This document shows, piece after piece, positions 39,101-52,400 of a DNA stretch of 64,000 bases (its first letter is position 1; each line of letters starts with the position of its first letter). Under the pieces are notes generated by a model, which searched no databases, was not told where the DNA came from, and worked only from the letters and a program-made list of their open reading frames with translations. Location: contig OX419341.1 in NCBI GenBank assembly GCA_948470475.1, positions 3,085,084 to 3,149,083 of the forward strand, given 5' to 3'. Position numbers and translations under genes: made by a program. This DNA is from Galaxea fascicularis. Taxonomy: Eukaryota; Cnidaria; Anthozoa; Scleractinia; Euphylliidae.

Positions 39101-42100
39101 ACAATAACAATGATAAATTGAGAAAATCTTGCTGTCACTTTTCGTTCAAAGCCAATCTTATTTCTATATTTCAAACTAAACCTGAAGAGCATCTCACCGA
39201 TATCGCGAGGTCACGGGTTCAAATCCTGTTGAAGTCCTGAATTTTTTTTTTCAGACTTCTTAAACGCAATTGCATTAATTGCATTTACGACTGCGAGGAT
39301 CATTCTTCATTTCACTTCTCTCTTCAGTATTTCTGTTTTGCAAGCGCATTCTTTTCGTTTACCTAAATACCGTCTCAACGGATTCAGTTACGGAGTAAAT
39401 CGACCACGAAGTATAGTTTGAAGGAGTTGAAATAACCCTGACGTCCTTCAGATAACGCTGATGTAACTTTTCGAGTAACGTTTTGGTTGGCGTTGCCTTT
39501 ATTGGCGGTTTAGGCTATTCCGGGAAATATTCTCTCCTAATGCAGTCTCGCCCGCGAATTTTTCGCAGGTTTCCCGAAGGGTCCCGCCCTGTCTCGTGGC
39601 AAGAACCTCAGGGCTTGCTTGCCGCTTGCCCGAAAATTAACTCCCCAAAATACACCGCACGGGGGACCCCAACAGAAAAGGTTTGAGCCAACAATGTTCG
39701 AATCAAAGGGAACTGATATGTGGCTACCATAAGATGATGACAGCTGTGCTTACATTTCGATGCTCATCTCTGTGGGGATCTCGGACCACAGCCTAGCGTA
39801 CTTAACCGGTGTAACAGGTTCTTGAGGATCTCGGTCAATGTGCATGTGCAGCATGAGCCGACAGAAGGCTGCTCTTAGGTCACACGGCAACTCCTTGTCT
39901 GCCATACATCTGAAAACAATGCAAGGAAAAATGAATAAAGCTACCAAAAGAGCACAGGTCGGTGAAAGAGTAGCGTCCTACTGAGTCAAGAACTCAAATG
40001 TGTTTACTGAATCACTACAGACTTGCAACAGCACCACACCCTCGGGTGGGTGTTTCTCGTGATGTTCTAACACTGAAATAAGACTTCAAACTGGGTCCCT
40101 AAATACTTATGAAGCAACTTGAACCCACGAACCCCCTCCCAGCCACGAAAAATCACATCAAAATACGCCATTTAATCCCTATCTTATACTTCTTCTCCGC
40201 AATCCCTGCACGGTGAAAAGGAACCTCACAATTGGGTAAAATACGTAGCGACGTAGAATCATTTTAGACTTCTAAAATCTTCTGCATTTCCTGGTCACTT
40301 TTAAGCCTTAGTACTCCCGATTTGAACTGAGGTAAATGCCCAACGAGGAAAGCTTTCTACTGAATTATGTTGCTGAAGTACGCACCTAAGTATGAGATCC
40401 ACGTCAAGCTGCTTGCTGATGCTGTTGATAGCGAGATACTGTCTGTCCAGACACATCTGGGAAAACAGGTTCAACTGGTATCTTTAAAAGAGAGAAAAAA
40501 ACAAGGTGCGTGTTTGGGTTGGTAAAACTGTTGTAAGAAAGTAAATCACTGAATAGTGGATGGTAACAAACTATACTTAAGGGAGCATAAAAACACACCT
40601 GTAATAGTCCATGATCTTGATGTCATCTTTGGAACCAAGTTTAGCCCCCTTGGCTAAATCTTTCTGTGACTTCATTTTGTCGCCGCCATCCCACGAAAGG
40701 AAGACCTCTCCTCCAATAATCCTGACAACAAAAAAGGCAAAAGTTTCAAGAATAAAGGGGCTCGTTTCTAAAGAAACTGTTGAGCTGCGTCGGTGGGGAG
40801 TTGAGTGAAATTAGAATCCCTGTACGGTGGTCAATTTACATTTATCAACTCCGTTGATAAAACCAAAAGTTTCAACAGTCAAGATCCGATTGAGAGTAAG
40901 AGCTTGATCACTGAAGTTACCGCAAGTAACCAATTTATTCACAGGCGCAGAAAAAGGTTCAGTATAGCGGTTTTCAACTGAGTGTTGAAAGTAAATGGGC
41001 CATTTCCGAGTTCGCTTGAGCCTCTATTTCAAAGCGAGTCAAAGTGCGAAAGTTTTGTGATGGTAATAAGTTCAGCGTTCCATATAAGCGAAAACTCATT
41101 TTCTTTACAAAGACTTCGCACTTAGACTCGCTTTGAAAGAGAGGCTCAAGCGATCTCGGAAATGGCCTATTGCGTTTTCAACCAATGAAAACAAAAACCA
41201 AAACCGAAACCAATCGCGACTTGCACGCGCGTATTTTCCCGCGCTTTGCGCTAGTTACATGTAATTGCTTCGAATTCTGATTGGTCCATTGCATTGTTTC
41301 GGTCCGTTATGATTGGTCAGAATAATTGCTTTGAACTTTGGTTTGGATTTCAGGGCACTCGACTGAAAACCGCTTTAATTTTAGAGCACTTAAGGCCCAC
41401 CAACCTAGTTTCAATCAAAAGATCTGCATTACTTGAGTACAACACTGTCTTGCATATCAGCTCTTGTGTAGCGGGAATGGCTGTGTTGTTGGACACACAC
41501 AAATCAGACAAATAATCGAGAAACCTGAAAATAAGAACAAACCGAATTACTTGTAAAGATAATACCGTTCAGTATATCTACGGTTCAATGTGTATGTGGT
41601 CTGAGTTTTATTGCTATTTTCCTAATTCATTTACTTCCGTCCGGTTCTCCTATTTTATCCCATTCTATTTTCCAATTCTAATCAATTCCATTCTATCGTT
41701 ATTCCATATTCTATTTTATTTATATTTTCCAGGGGATAATAGCATCTGAATCGCTGAGCAAATGTTCACATGAACTGAACCAACTTTATCATTTAACACT
41801 TGAATGATTACCAACCGAATAACATCGCACTTGCCTGCATTCTTTCTTCTTACGAACTAAGTTCACAAACGTCTCAATTTCGGTGCGAGTGATGTGCTTT
41901 TCCAGAAGCTTTCTGTTGTTGTGGACAAGGTCGGTGATGGTGTCCTCTGCCAAAATGTCATAACCAATCTGCGCCTGCATGAAGCCAAACTGCTTTGCAA
42001 TGTACTCCTGCAACAAACATTGGATTGAAATGTACCTTTTCATGAAAACCAATGCTTATTGCATGTCTGGGAGACCTTACATAAGGTTTGAGGGTGTGTT

Positions 42101-44865
42101 ACTATTTGTCTAAAAAACCCTACAAGTAAAAATGCAACGCAGAACAATGTCACACAAAATGAAAGCCCTACATAGACATGTTAGTGGCTTTTACCTGGTT
42201 TTTCCGATATGTCTGTTGTGAGTGTCTCAACGCCCTGTAACACAGTCTGAATATGTGTCTGAGTGGTGCATGCCTTGGATCACCGAGCTCTTCAATCCTC
42301 ATGACAGGACCGGAACCCTTGTCAGTGAATGGTGCTTTCAACAGATGAAACACCTATTACAAATGCAAAGGGAAAGAGCACTTAACAGTAGATTAACCTC
42401 ACAACTTGAGATCGTAGCTAACTTGTAGTTGTCATAATCGCATGACATAGCCAACTTGCAAAACCTTAGTTCAGTGAGTAAATACCTACCTCCTTCAAAA
42501 TGTACTGTTCCCTCATCAATTTCTGCCGATCTCTGTTGGGGTTCTGCACAGAAATGTTCAAGACATCTTCCCGCTGAGTGTCATGCTCCGTCACAAAGTA
42601 AACAAGGTCCGTCAAGAGCTGTGTTACAAACCTAGGATCACAATAGTGGCGATAACATCAACACTTATCCTTTGAAAAAATTACCGTTAGGACGAATACC
42701 TTTTAATTCTGTTCTCAGTATTCTATCCAAAACTCCTATTTTCAGAGCAGATTGACTTGATATTAAGGGGCAAAGAAATATCCAAATTTGAACCTCTCAT
42801 TTCTCATGGCACAAAGCACAACTGCGAAGTCTCTAATAACTTAATAATAATAACAACTTAATAATAATCTCCTTTCTTAGCTATAAGTCCCTGAATCTTG
42901 ACCAGTAATATATTGTGTATCACCGGTAATGCTCAAAATGATTATTACAACAGGAGGTCATGTATGCAAGAGTATTGAACATCCACCGACTCTCACTTCG
43001 TTGCAAAAAACTTCGATATTTATACCGTCTTTCATGCTGAGTATAGCTTCCAGTTTCCATCTTGTCAGCGAATGAGGCTAGCACTTTACTGGCATCATTA
43101 GCAAAATCCAAATCTCGCACTTCAGCTGGTGGAACAGGGACAATAGCAAATGCTTCTTTGTCTTCCTTGATACTGGCAGTCCCAACCTACAGAAAGAAAC
43201 CGATAAATAAATAAATAATTAAAGAAATATACCAAGACCAATGAGGCTACATTGCATAAACACTTTGGGTTATATCAAGAACATTCACTGATATAATAGC
43301 ACTTTGCTTAGGCAGGCATTCAACCATGAAGAAACTCTAAGATATACACATGTATGTTATATGTACCTTTTGCATCACAGGCCTTTCCTCACTTTTGTCG
43401 ATAGGTATTGATGTGGAATGTACCCAGGTGTTAGTGCACAAATGTCTTAGACGGACATAAGATGATCTGCAACAAAACATTGTTGCCAGTTAAGAATTTG
43501 CCAGTTGAAATGATTCACCATTAGCAGGCCAACTTACTACTGCCAAGAAGAGCATTTTCTTTGTCAGACAAATGTCTACCTTGAATTTTTGGAAAATTAA
43601 TAAAACTACCACAACCATGATTAAGCAGAACGTAATTTGGCTTGTTAACGACCATAATCGATTTGCGATCACCAATTTATGACTGTCAAAACTGTTTTGA
43701 ATATAATGTGTGGTGCGCATAGTAGTCTAAAGGTTAGTGAATATATCTGAGCAATAATGATCCTGCTGGATCCCTGTTACTGCAAAGTTGTGCTCTAAGA
43801 AAAGCAGTTGGGTGCCTAAAATCTCTAAACTGTAACATTTCATGGTCACCCAAAGGCAGAGGTAAGTTGCAAGCGGCAACCGAACGCGGCCACTGGAGCA
43901 CAGCCTTAATTTGTGTCGACTTGTCTAGTTGTTAGTACAAGGAAAGAACTTCAGTCATAATGAAACTTGGAGAATTTGCCTGAGGAACCGAAGAGGGGGT
44001 ACAGTTTAATATAATATATAAAATTGATTCATTTGGTCTGAGAATTCACTCAAAGTCGGAATAAATGATCATCACCTAGGCACCACTGAGTCTGGTCTTG
44101 TGAGGGTGGTCGGATCAAGCTCAAAGATGGAGGCTACATCATTTCCGTGTGGAACAGGCACAAGATGACAAACTGCACCGCTCCCTTTCAACTTCTGTCT
44201 GGTGGTGTCTTTAGTGGGATCATCATCTGTCTGTAAGGAAGATTACAATCAAAGTTGATGAACAAACAAGATGGTAGCAGCTAAATCTGTTGTCATCGGC
44301 TGTGGATTTAGGAATCTCCTGACCCTGGAACAAATTGGATTAGGTCAAACAAACATTGGTAGTCTATATAATGAGATCATCCCATGAATCGAAAGTATTG
44401 CAAAACCCTTAAACACGATTTGCATGCCAATGGATTGTGCCTGAGCGATAAAATCCAAGATCCAATATAGAAATGTATGCCATTTTCCAATAGTTCCAGC
44501 CAGAATATGAATTTTGAATGACACAATGAAGTCCTGTAAAGGACAAAATTATAATTGTGTTCTTCCAGAAGATACCCCATAACCCATGGAAGGTTCTTGA
44601 AGTTTGCATCCTCCCCCACCCCCGACCTCTCTAGAAGGTGTGGATTTTTTCTGGAACTGCACTTTACTATGACCACTTCTTTACCTCTGCTGCCAGATAG
44701 TCTCCTGTAGCAAGATGCTTGAACCTGAATAAACCATTCCAATGCCCTGCTCCTCCACGGCAAGGATCATGCTGAACCACCTATTAATAAGGTGAATATA
44801 ATTATTTACTGTGAAGTATATATATGAAATAATTCATATTTTGTACTGCGGTTGTAGATGCAAGT

Positions 44866-44896
<31 letters not shown>

Positions 44897-44931
44897 TTAA
44901 GCAACTGGAAAGAAGAAGCCTGAAAAAATCA

Positions 44932-44965
<34 letters not shown>

Positions 44966-44997
44966 GATACCGGTGCGATGCTCTACCAACTGAGCTA

Positions 44998-45028
<31 letters not shown>

Positions 45029-45117
45029 ATTGAGTTCATATTTTCCCGCACAGTGAAGTGATGTGAAGTATATATATGAAATAATTCATATTTTGTACTG
45101 CGGTTGTAGATGCAAGT

Positions 45118-45148
<31 letters not shown>

Positions 45149-45183
45149 TTAAGCAACTGGAAAGAAGAAGCCTGAAAAAATCA

Positions 45184-45217
<34 letters not shown>

Positions 45218-45249
45218 GATACCGGTGCGATGCTCTACCAACTGAGCTA

Positions 45250-45280
<31 letters not shown>

Positions 45281-45359
45281 ATTGAGTTCATATTTTCCCG
45301 CACAGTGAAGTATATATATGAAATAATTCATATTTTGTACTGCGGTTGTAGATGCAAGT

Positions 45360-45390
<31 letters not shown>

Positions 45391-45425
45391 TTAAGCAACT
45401 GGAAAGAAGAAGCCTGAAAAAATCA

Positions 45426-45459
<34 letters not shown>

Positions 45460-45491
45460 GATACCGGTGCGATGCTCTACCAACTGAGCTA

Positions 45492-45522
<31 letters not shown>

Positions 45523-45611
45523 ATTGAGTTCATATTTTCCCGCACAGTGAAGTGATGTGAAGTATATATATGAAATAATTCATATTTTGTACTGCGGTTG
45601 TAGATGCAAGT

Positions 45612-45642
<31 letters not shown>

Positions 45643-45677
45643 TTAAGCAACTGGAAAGAAGAAGCCTGAAAAAATCA

Positions 45678-45711
<34 letters not shown>

Positions 45712-45743
45712 GATACCGGTGCGATGCTCTACCAACTGAGCTA

Positions 45744-45774
<31 letters not shown>

Positions 45775-45863
45775 ATTGAGTTCATATTTTCCCGCACAGT
45801 GAAGTGATGTGAAGTATATATATGAAATAATTCATATTTTGTACTGCGGTTGTAGATGCAAGT

Positions 45864-45894
<31 letters not shown>

Positions 45895-45929
45895 TTAAGC
45901 AACTGGAAAGAAGAAGCCTGAAAAAATCA

Positions 45930-45963
<34 letters not shown>

Positions 45964-46121
45964 GATACCGGTGCGATGCTCTACCAACTGAGCTATGAAG
46001 CCATACATTGGGAGCATACATTGGGAGCGGGATTGGGGCCATACATTGGGAGCGAGGTCAATTGACCTCGCTCCCAATGTATGGCTTCATAGCTCAGTTG
46101 GTAGAGCATCGCACCGGTATC

Positions 46122-46155
<34 letters not shown>

Positions 46156-46190
46156 TGATTTTTTCAGGCTTCTTCTTTCCAGTTGCTTAA

Positions 46191-46221
<31 letters not shown>

Positions 46222-46310
46222 ACTTGCATCTACAACCGCAGTACAAAATATGAATTATTTCATATATATACTTCACATCACTTCACTGTGCGGGAAAATA
46301 TGAACTCAAT

Positions 46311-46341
<31 letters not shown>

Positions 46342-46373
46342 TAGCTCAGTTGGTAGAGCATCGCACCGGTATC

Positions 46374-46407
<34 letters not shown>

Positions 46408-46442
46408 TGATTTTTTCAGGCTTCTTCTTTCCAGTTGCTTAA

Positions 46443-46473
<31 letters not shown>

Positions 46474-49400
46474 ACTTGCATAATTATTTACTGCGTAACG
46501 CAAATGACTGACAGCTGAAACTCCAATTAACTCATTTAGTCAGCTACTTAAAATAATAATATTTAATTCCAATGCATTCAGTGGCAGTTTGCGGTGGCCA
46601 TGTGCATCAGGGTAGCACATGTGGGAAGTTTTGCAGGGGCATCCAGGTTTTGCGTTCTTGCTATGTTTTAGGGTGTTTTGCTTCGCTCTTCTGTTGGCTT
46701 TAAAGGCCATAGTGCCATAGCAGGCCTTGCGCACGATGTTGGTTACCACGCGCGTAACATTTTGGGTGACATTGCAAAACTCTTAATTTTGGCACTTACA
46801 AAAATCTTAAGAGCATAATTCCGACAGAAAAATAATGTACAGTGTATGTGCATCCCAAAAACGATGTTTTTTTTTTAATTAGCTTGACGGTAATTGAAGA
46901 TCCAGTATCGAAGAAAAATCAACTCAAAATTTTCCCTCCTTCTAGTGAAAGAAAGATCGCCAAATATTATAGTTAAATTACGATGCACATAGGTTGTGTT
47001 TACGTTTGTTATTCAGTTGTTTCCCATTCGTCGAAGAGTTGAGGATAAATTATTTCAAATGAAGTGTCACTCTTATTCGCCGCAAAAGCATCTCATCGTC
47101 GTGGTCGATTTCGTGCCTTTCGTGCCCGTTCCTTCCGTTCCTAGGTGACGAAAATTCGTTCCCTTTATTCTTCCCTGTCAGTACAATCATCCCATCGCTC
47201 CCTATCGTTCCTAGCTGTCGTGCCTTTCCGTTCTTTTCGTGCCCACATGGCTCTGCACAGCGTTCCTTTCACCAATGTACGAACTGCCGTGATCGCGCTC
47301 TATCGTGCCGGAACGATGGGGAAGATGTGATAAACTTCAGGAAATATTACACTATAATTTGCTGTAGTTTATCTTTGAATACTGGTTTTGTCATCCGACT
47401 TCTTGACACCAACACACTCTTCGTTTGTTTTTCACAAGAGCAGATCACTCGACGAGAGCCACAAATTATAAATCGAGCGTCCTCAGTTCATTGCAATCTG
47501 AACAATAATCTATCGATCGACCTGAACGCAGAACTATTTTGCGTTAAGCTTTAGACTTGCACCAAGTTGACCTGTTTATATCAGTAATACGGGGTATTAG
47601 ATCTTGGAGAAATTCGATCAGTTAGACTATGATCACCCTTTTATACTACAGTCTTGTGCAGGTTATTCTACTAATCGAAGAAAAACTACATGGGCATGTT
47701 GAATGGTACGTATACGTACGTTGTACATAGACAAATTAAGTGGGATTCCCAGAAGAATTTATTGAGACATGATTATCTAATTGAAAACTTGTTACCTCAA
47801 GTAAAACGGAACGTTTGCAGCAGCTGTTTCGCGCGTATTAATAATTGTTTCGCGGGAAAAAGGCACGAAAAGAACGATAAATGAGGTCCGTTGTAACCCG
47901 GGTTGTAATAACGTCAGTTGTAACGCGGGTTGTAATGAGGTCCGTTGTAAGCCGGCTTGTAATGAAGTCCGTTGTAACCCGGGTTGTAATGAGGTCCGTT
48001 GTAACCCGGGTTGTAATGAGGTCCGTTGTAACGCGGGTTGTAATAACGTCAGTTGTAACGCGGGTTGTAATGAGCTCCGTTGTAACCCAGGTTGTAATAA
48101 CGTCAGTTGTAACGCGGGTTGTAATGAGGTTTGTTGTAACCCGGCTTGTAATGAGGTCCGTTGTAACCCAGGTTGTAATGAGGTCAGTTGTAACGCGGGT
48201 TGTAATGAGGTCCGTTGCAACCCGGGTTGTAATGAGGTCAGTTGTAACGCGGCTTGTAATAACGTCAGTTGTAACGCAGGTTGCAATGAGCTCCGTTCTA
48301 ACCCGGGTTGTAATAAGCTCCGTTGTAACCTGGATTGTAATGAGGTCCGTTGTAACCCAGGTTGTAATGAGCTCCGTTGTAACCCGCGTTGTAATAAGGT
48401 CAGTTGTAACGTGGGTTGTAATGAGGTCCGTTGTAACCCGGGTTGTAATGAAGGCCGTTGTAACCCGGCTTGTAATGAGCTCCGTTGTAACCCGGCTTGT
48501 AATGAGGTTCGTTGTAACCCAGGTTGTAATGAGGTCCGTTGTAACCCGGGTTCTAATAACGTCAGTTGTAACCCGGGTTGTAATGAGGTCCGTTGTAACC
48601 CGGGTTGTAATGAGGTCAGTTGTAACCCGGGTTGTAATGAGGTCCGTTGTAACCCGGGTTGTAATAACGTCAGTTGTAACGCGGGTTGTAATGAGCTCCG
48701 TTGTAACCCGGGTTGTAATAACGTCAGTTGTAACCTTGGTTGTAATGAGGTCCGTGTTAACCCGGCTTGTAATGAGGTCCGTTGTAACCCAGGTTGTAAC
48801 AACGTCAGTGGTAACGCGGGTTGTAATGAGGTCCGTTGTAACTTGGGTTGTAATGAGGTCCGTTGTAACCCGGCTTGTAATGAGGTCCGTTGCAACCCGG
48901 GTTGTAATAACGTCAGTTGTAACCCGGGTTGTAATGAGGTCCGTTGTAACCCGGGTTGTAATAACGTCAGTTGTAACACGGGTTGTAATGAGTTCCATTG
49001 TAACCCGGGTTGTAATGAGGTCCGTTGTAACCCGGGTTGTAATAAAGTCCGTTGTAACGCGGGTTGTAATAACGTCAGTTGTAACGCGGGTTCTAATGAG
49101 GTCCGTTGTAACCCGGGTTGTAATGAGGTCCGTTGTAACCCGGGTTGTAATAAGGTTCGTTGTCACCCGGGTTGTAATGAGGTCAGTTGTAACCCGGGTT
49201 GTAATGAGGTCCGTTGTAACCCGGGTTCTAATAACGTCAGTTGTAACACGGGTTGTAATGAGCTCCGTTGTAACCCGGGTTGTAATAACGTCAGTTGTAA
49301 CCCGGGTTCTAATGGGGTCCGTTGTAACCTTGGTTGTAATGAGGTCCGTGTTAACCCGGCTTGTAATGAGGTCCGTTGTAACCCAGGTTGTAACAACGTC

Positions 49401-52400
49401 AGTGGTAACGCGGGTTGTAATGAGGTCCGTTGTAACTTGGGTTGTAATGAGGTCCGTTGTAACCCGGGTTGTAATAACGTCAGTTGTAACGCGGGTTGTA
49501 ATGAGTTCCATTGTAACCCGGGTTGTAATGAGGTCCGTTGTAACCCGGGTTGTAATGAGGTCCGTTGTAACGCGGGTTGTAATAACGTCAGTTGTAACGC
49601 GGGTTGTAATGAGCTCCATTGTAACCCGGGTTTTAATGAGGTCCGTTGTAACCCGGGTTGTAATGAGGTCCGTTGTAACCCGGGTTGTAATGAGGTTTGT
49701 TGTAACCCGGGTTGTAATGAGGTCCGTTGTAACCCGGGTTGTAATGAGGTCCGTTGTAACCCGGGTTCAAATAACGTCAGTTGTAACGCGGGTTGTAATG
49801 AGCTCCGTTGTAACCCGGGTTGTAATAACGTCAGTTGTAACCCGGGTTCTAATGGGGTCCGTTGTAACCTTGGTTGTAATGAGGTCCGTGTTAACCCGGC
49901 TTGTAATGAGGTCCGTTGTAACCCAGGTTGAAACAACGTCAGTGGTAACGCGGGTTGTAATGAGGTCCGTTGTAACTTGGGTTGTAATGAGGTCCGTTGT
50001 AACCCGGGTTGTAATAACGTCAGTTGTAACGCGGGTTGTAATGAGTTCCATTGTAACCCGGGTTGTAATGAGGTCCGTTGTAACCCGGGTTGAAATGAGG
50101 TCCGTTGTAACGCGGGTTGTAATGAGCTCCGTTGTAACCCGGGTTGTAATAACGTCAGTTGTAACCCGGGTTCTAATGGGGTCCGTTGTAACCTTGGTTG
50201 TAATGAGGTCCGTGTTAACCCGGCTTGTAATGAGGTCCGTTGTAACCCAGGTTGTAACAACGTCAGTGGTAACGCGGGTTGTAATGAGGTCCGTTGTAAC
50301 TTGGGTTGTAATGAGGTCCGTTGTAACCCGGCTTGTAATGAGGTCAGTTGTAACCCGGGTTGTAATAACGTCAGTTGTAACCCGGGTTGTAATGAGGTCC
50401 GTTGTAACCCGGATTGTAATAACGTCAGTTGTAACTTGGGTTGTAATGAGTTCCATTGTAACCCGGGTTGTAATGAGGTCCGTTGTAACGCGGGTTGTAA
50501 TAACGTCAGTTGTAACCCAGGTTGTAATGAGCTCCGTTGTAACCCAGGTTTTAATGAGGTCCGTTGTAACCCGGGTTGTGATAACGTCAGTTGTAACGCG
50601 GGTTGTAATGAGGTTTGTTGTAACCCGGGTTGTAATAAGGTCAGTTGTAACGCGGGTTGTAATGAGGTCCGTTGGAACCCAGGTTGTAATGAGGTCCGTT
50701 GTAACCCAGGTTGTAATGAGGTCCGTTGTAACCCAGGTTGTAATGAGGTCCGTTGTAACCCGGGTTGTAATGAGGTCCGTTGTAACGCGGGTTGTAATGA
50801 GGTCCGTTGTAACCCAGGTTGTAATGAGGTCCGTTGTAACCCAGGTTGTAATGAGGTCCGTTGTAACCCAGGTTGTAATGAGGTCCGTTGTAACCCGGGT
50901 TGTAATAACGTCAGTTGTAACGCGGGTTGTAATGAGCTCCGTTGTAACCCGGGTTGTAATGAGGTCCGTTGTAACCCGGGTTGAAATGAGGTCCGTTGTA
51001 ACGCGGGTTGTAATGAGCTCCGTTGTAACCCGGGTTGTAATAACGTCAGTTGTAACCCGGGTTCTAATGGGGTCCGTTGTAACCTTGGTTGTAATAAGGT
51101 CCGTGTTAACCCGGCTTGTAATGAGGTCCGTTGTAACCCAGGTTGTAACAACGTCAGTGGTAACGCGGGTTGTAATGAGGTCCGTTGTAACTTGGGTTGT
51201 AATGAGGTCCGTTGTAACCCGGCTTGTAATGAGGTCCGTTGTAACCCGGGTTGTAATAACGTCAGTTGTAACTTGGGTTGTAATGAGGTCCGTTGTAACC
51301 CGGGTTGTAATGAGGTCCGTTGTAACCCGGCTTGTAATGAGGTCCGTTGTAACCCGGGTTGTAATAACGTCAGTTGTAACGCGGGTTGTAATGAGTTCCA
51401 TTGTAACCCGGGTTGTAATGAGGTCCGTTGTAACGCGGGTTGTAATAACGTCAGTTGTAACCCGGGTTGTAATGAGCTCCGTTGTAACCCGGGTTTTAAT
51501 GAGGTCCGTTGTAACCCGGGTTGTGATAACGTCAGTTTTAACGCGGGTTGTAATGAGGTTTGTTGTAACCCGGGTTGTAATAAGGTCAGTTGTAACGCGG
51601 GTTGTAATGAGGTCCGTTGTAACCCAGGTTGTAATGAGGTCCGTTGTAACCCGGGTTGTAATGAGGTTCGTTGTAACGCGGGTTGTAATGAGGTCCGTTG
51701 TAACCCAGGTTGTAATGAGGTCCGTTGTAACCCAGGTTGTAATGAGGTCCGTTGTAACCCGGGTTGTAATGAGGTTCGTTGGAACCCGGGTTGTAATGAG
51801 CTCCGTTGTAACCCGGGTTGTAATAACGTCAGTTGTAACGCGGGTTGTAATGAGGTCCGTTGTAACCCAGGTTGTAATGAGGTCCGTTGTAACCCGGGTT
51901 GTAATAACGTCAGTTGTAACGCGGGTTGTAATGAGGTCCGTTGTAACCCGGGTTGCAATGAGGTCCGTTGTAACCCAGGTTGTAATGAGGTCCGTTGTAA
52001 CCCGGGTTGTAATGAGGTCCGTTGTAACCCGGGTTGCAATGAGGTCCGTTGTAACCCAGGTTTTAATAAAGTCTGTTGTAACCCAGGTTGTAATGAGGTC
52101 CGTGGTAACCCAGGTTGTAATGAGGTCCGTTGTAACCCAGGTTGTAATGAGGTCCGTTGTAACCAGGTTTGTAATGAGGTCCGTTGTAACCCGGGTTGTT
52201 ATGAGGTCCATTGTAGCCCGGGTTGTAATATTGTCTGTTGTAGCCCAGGTTGTAATGAGGTCTGTTGGAACCTGGTTTGTAATGAGGTCCATTGTAACCT
52301 GGGTTGTAACGAGGTCTGTTGTAATCCAGGTTGTAATAACGTCCGTTGTAACCCGGGTTGTAATGAGTTCCGTTGTAACCCGGGTTGTAATGAAGTCCGT

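Larger units (their letters stand above)
44798..46493. repeat. Tandem and inverted array of tRNA-bearing units
   Basis: Units of 242-252 bp, each a 72-nt tRNA-like gene plus a ~175-bp body, run five times on the minus strand, then twice on the plus strand. The turn is a palindrome centred at about 46061 (gaggtcaattgacctc), preceded by three partial copies of catacattgggagc. The array is bounded by a direct repeat, ataattatttactg, at 44798-44811 and 46480-46493. Units are identical by eye apart from a 10-bp indel (gaagtgatgt type). It lies in ITPR intron 9. Confidence 0.85.
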
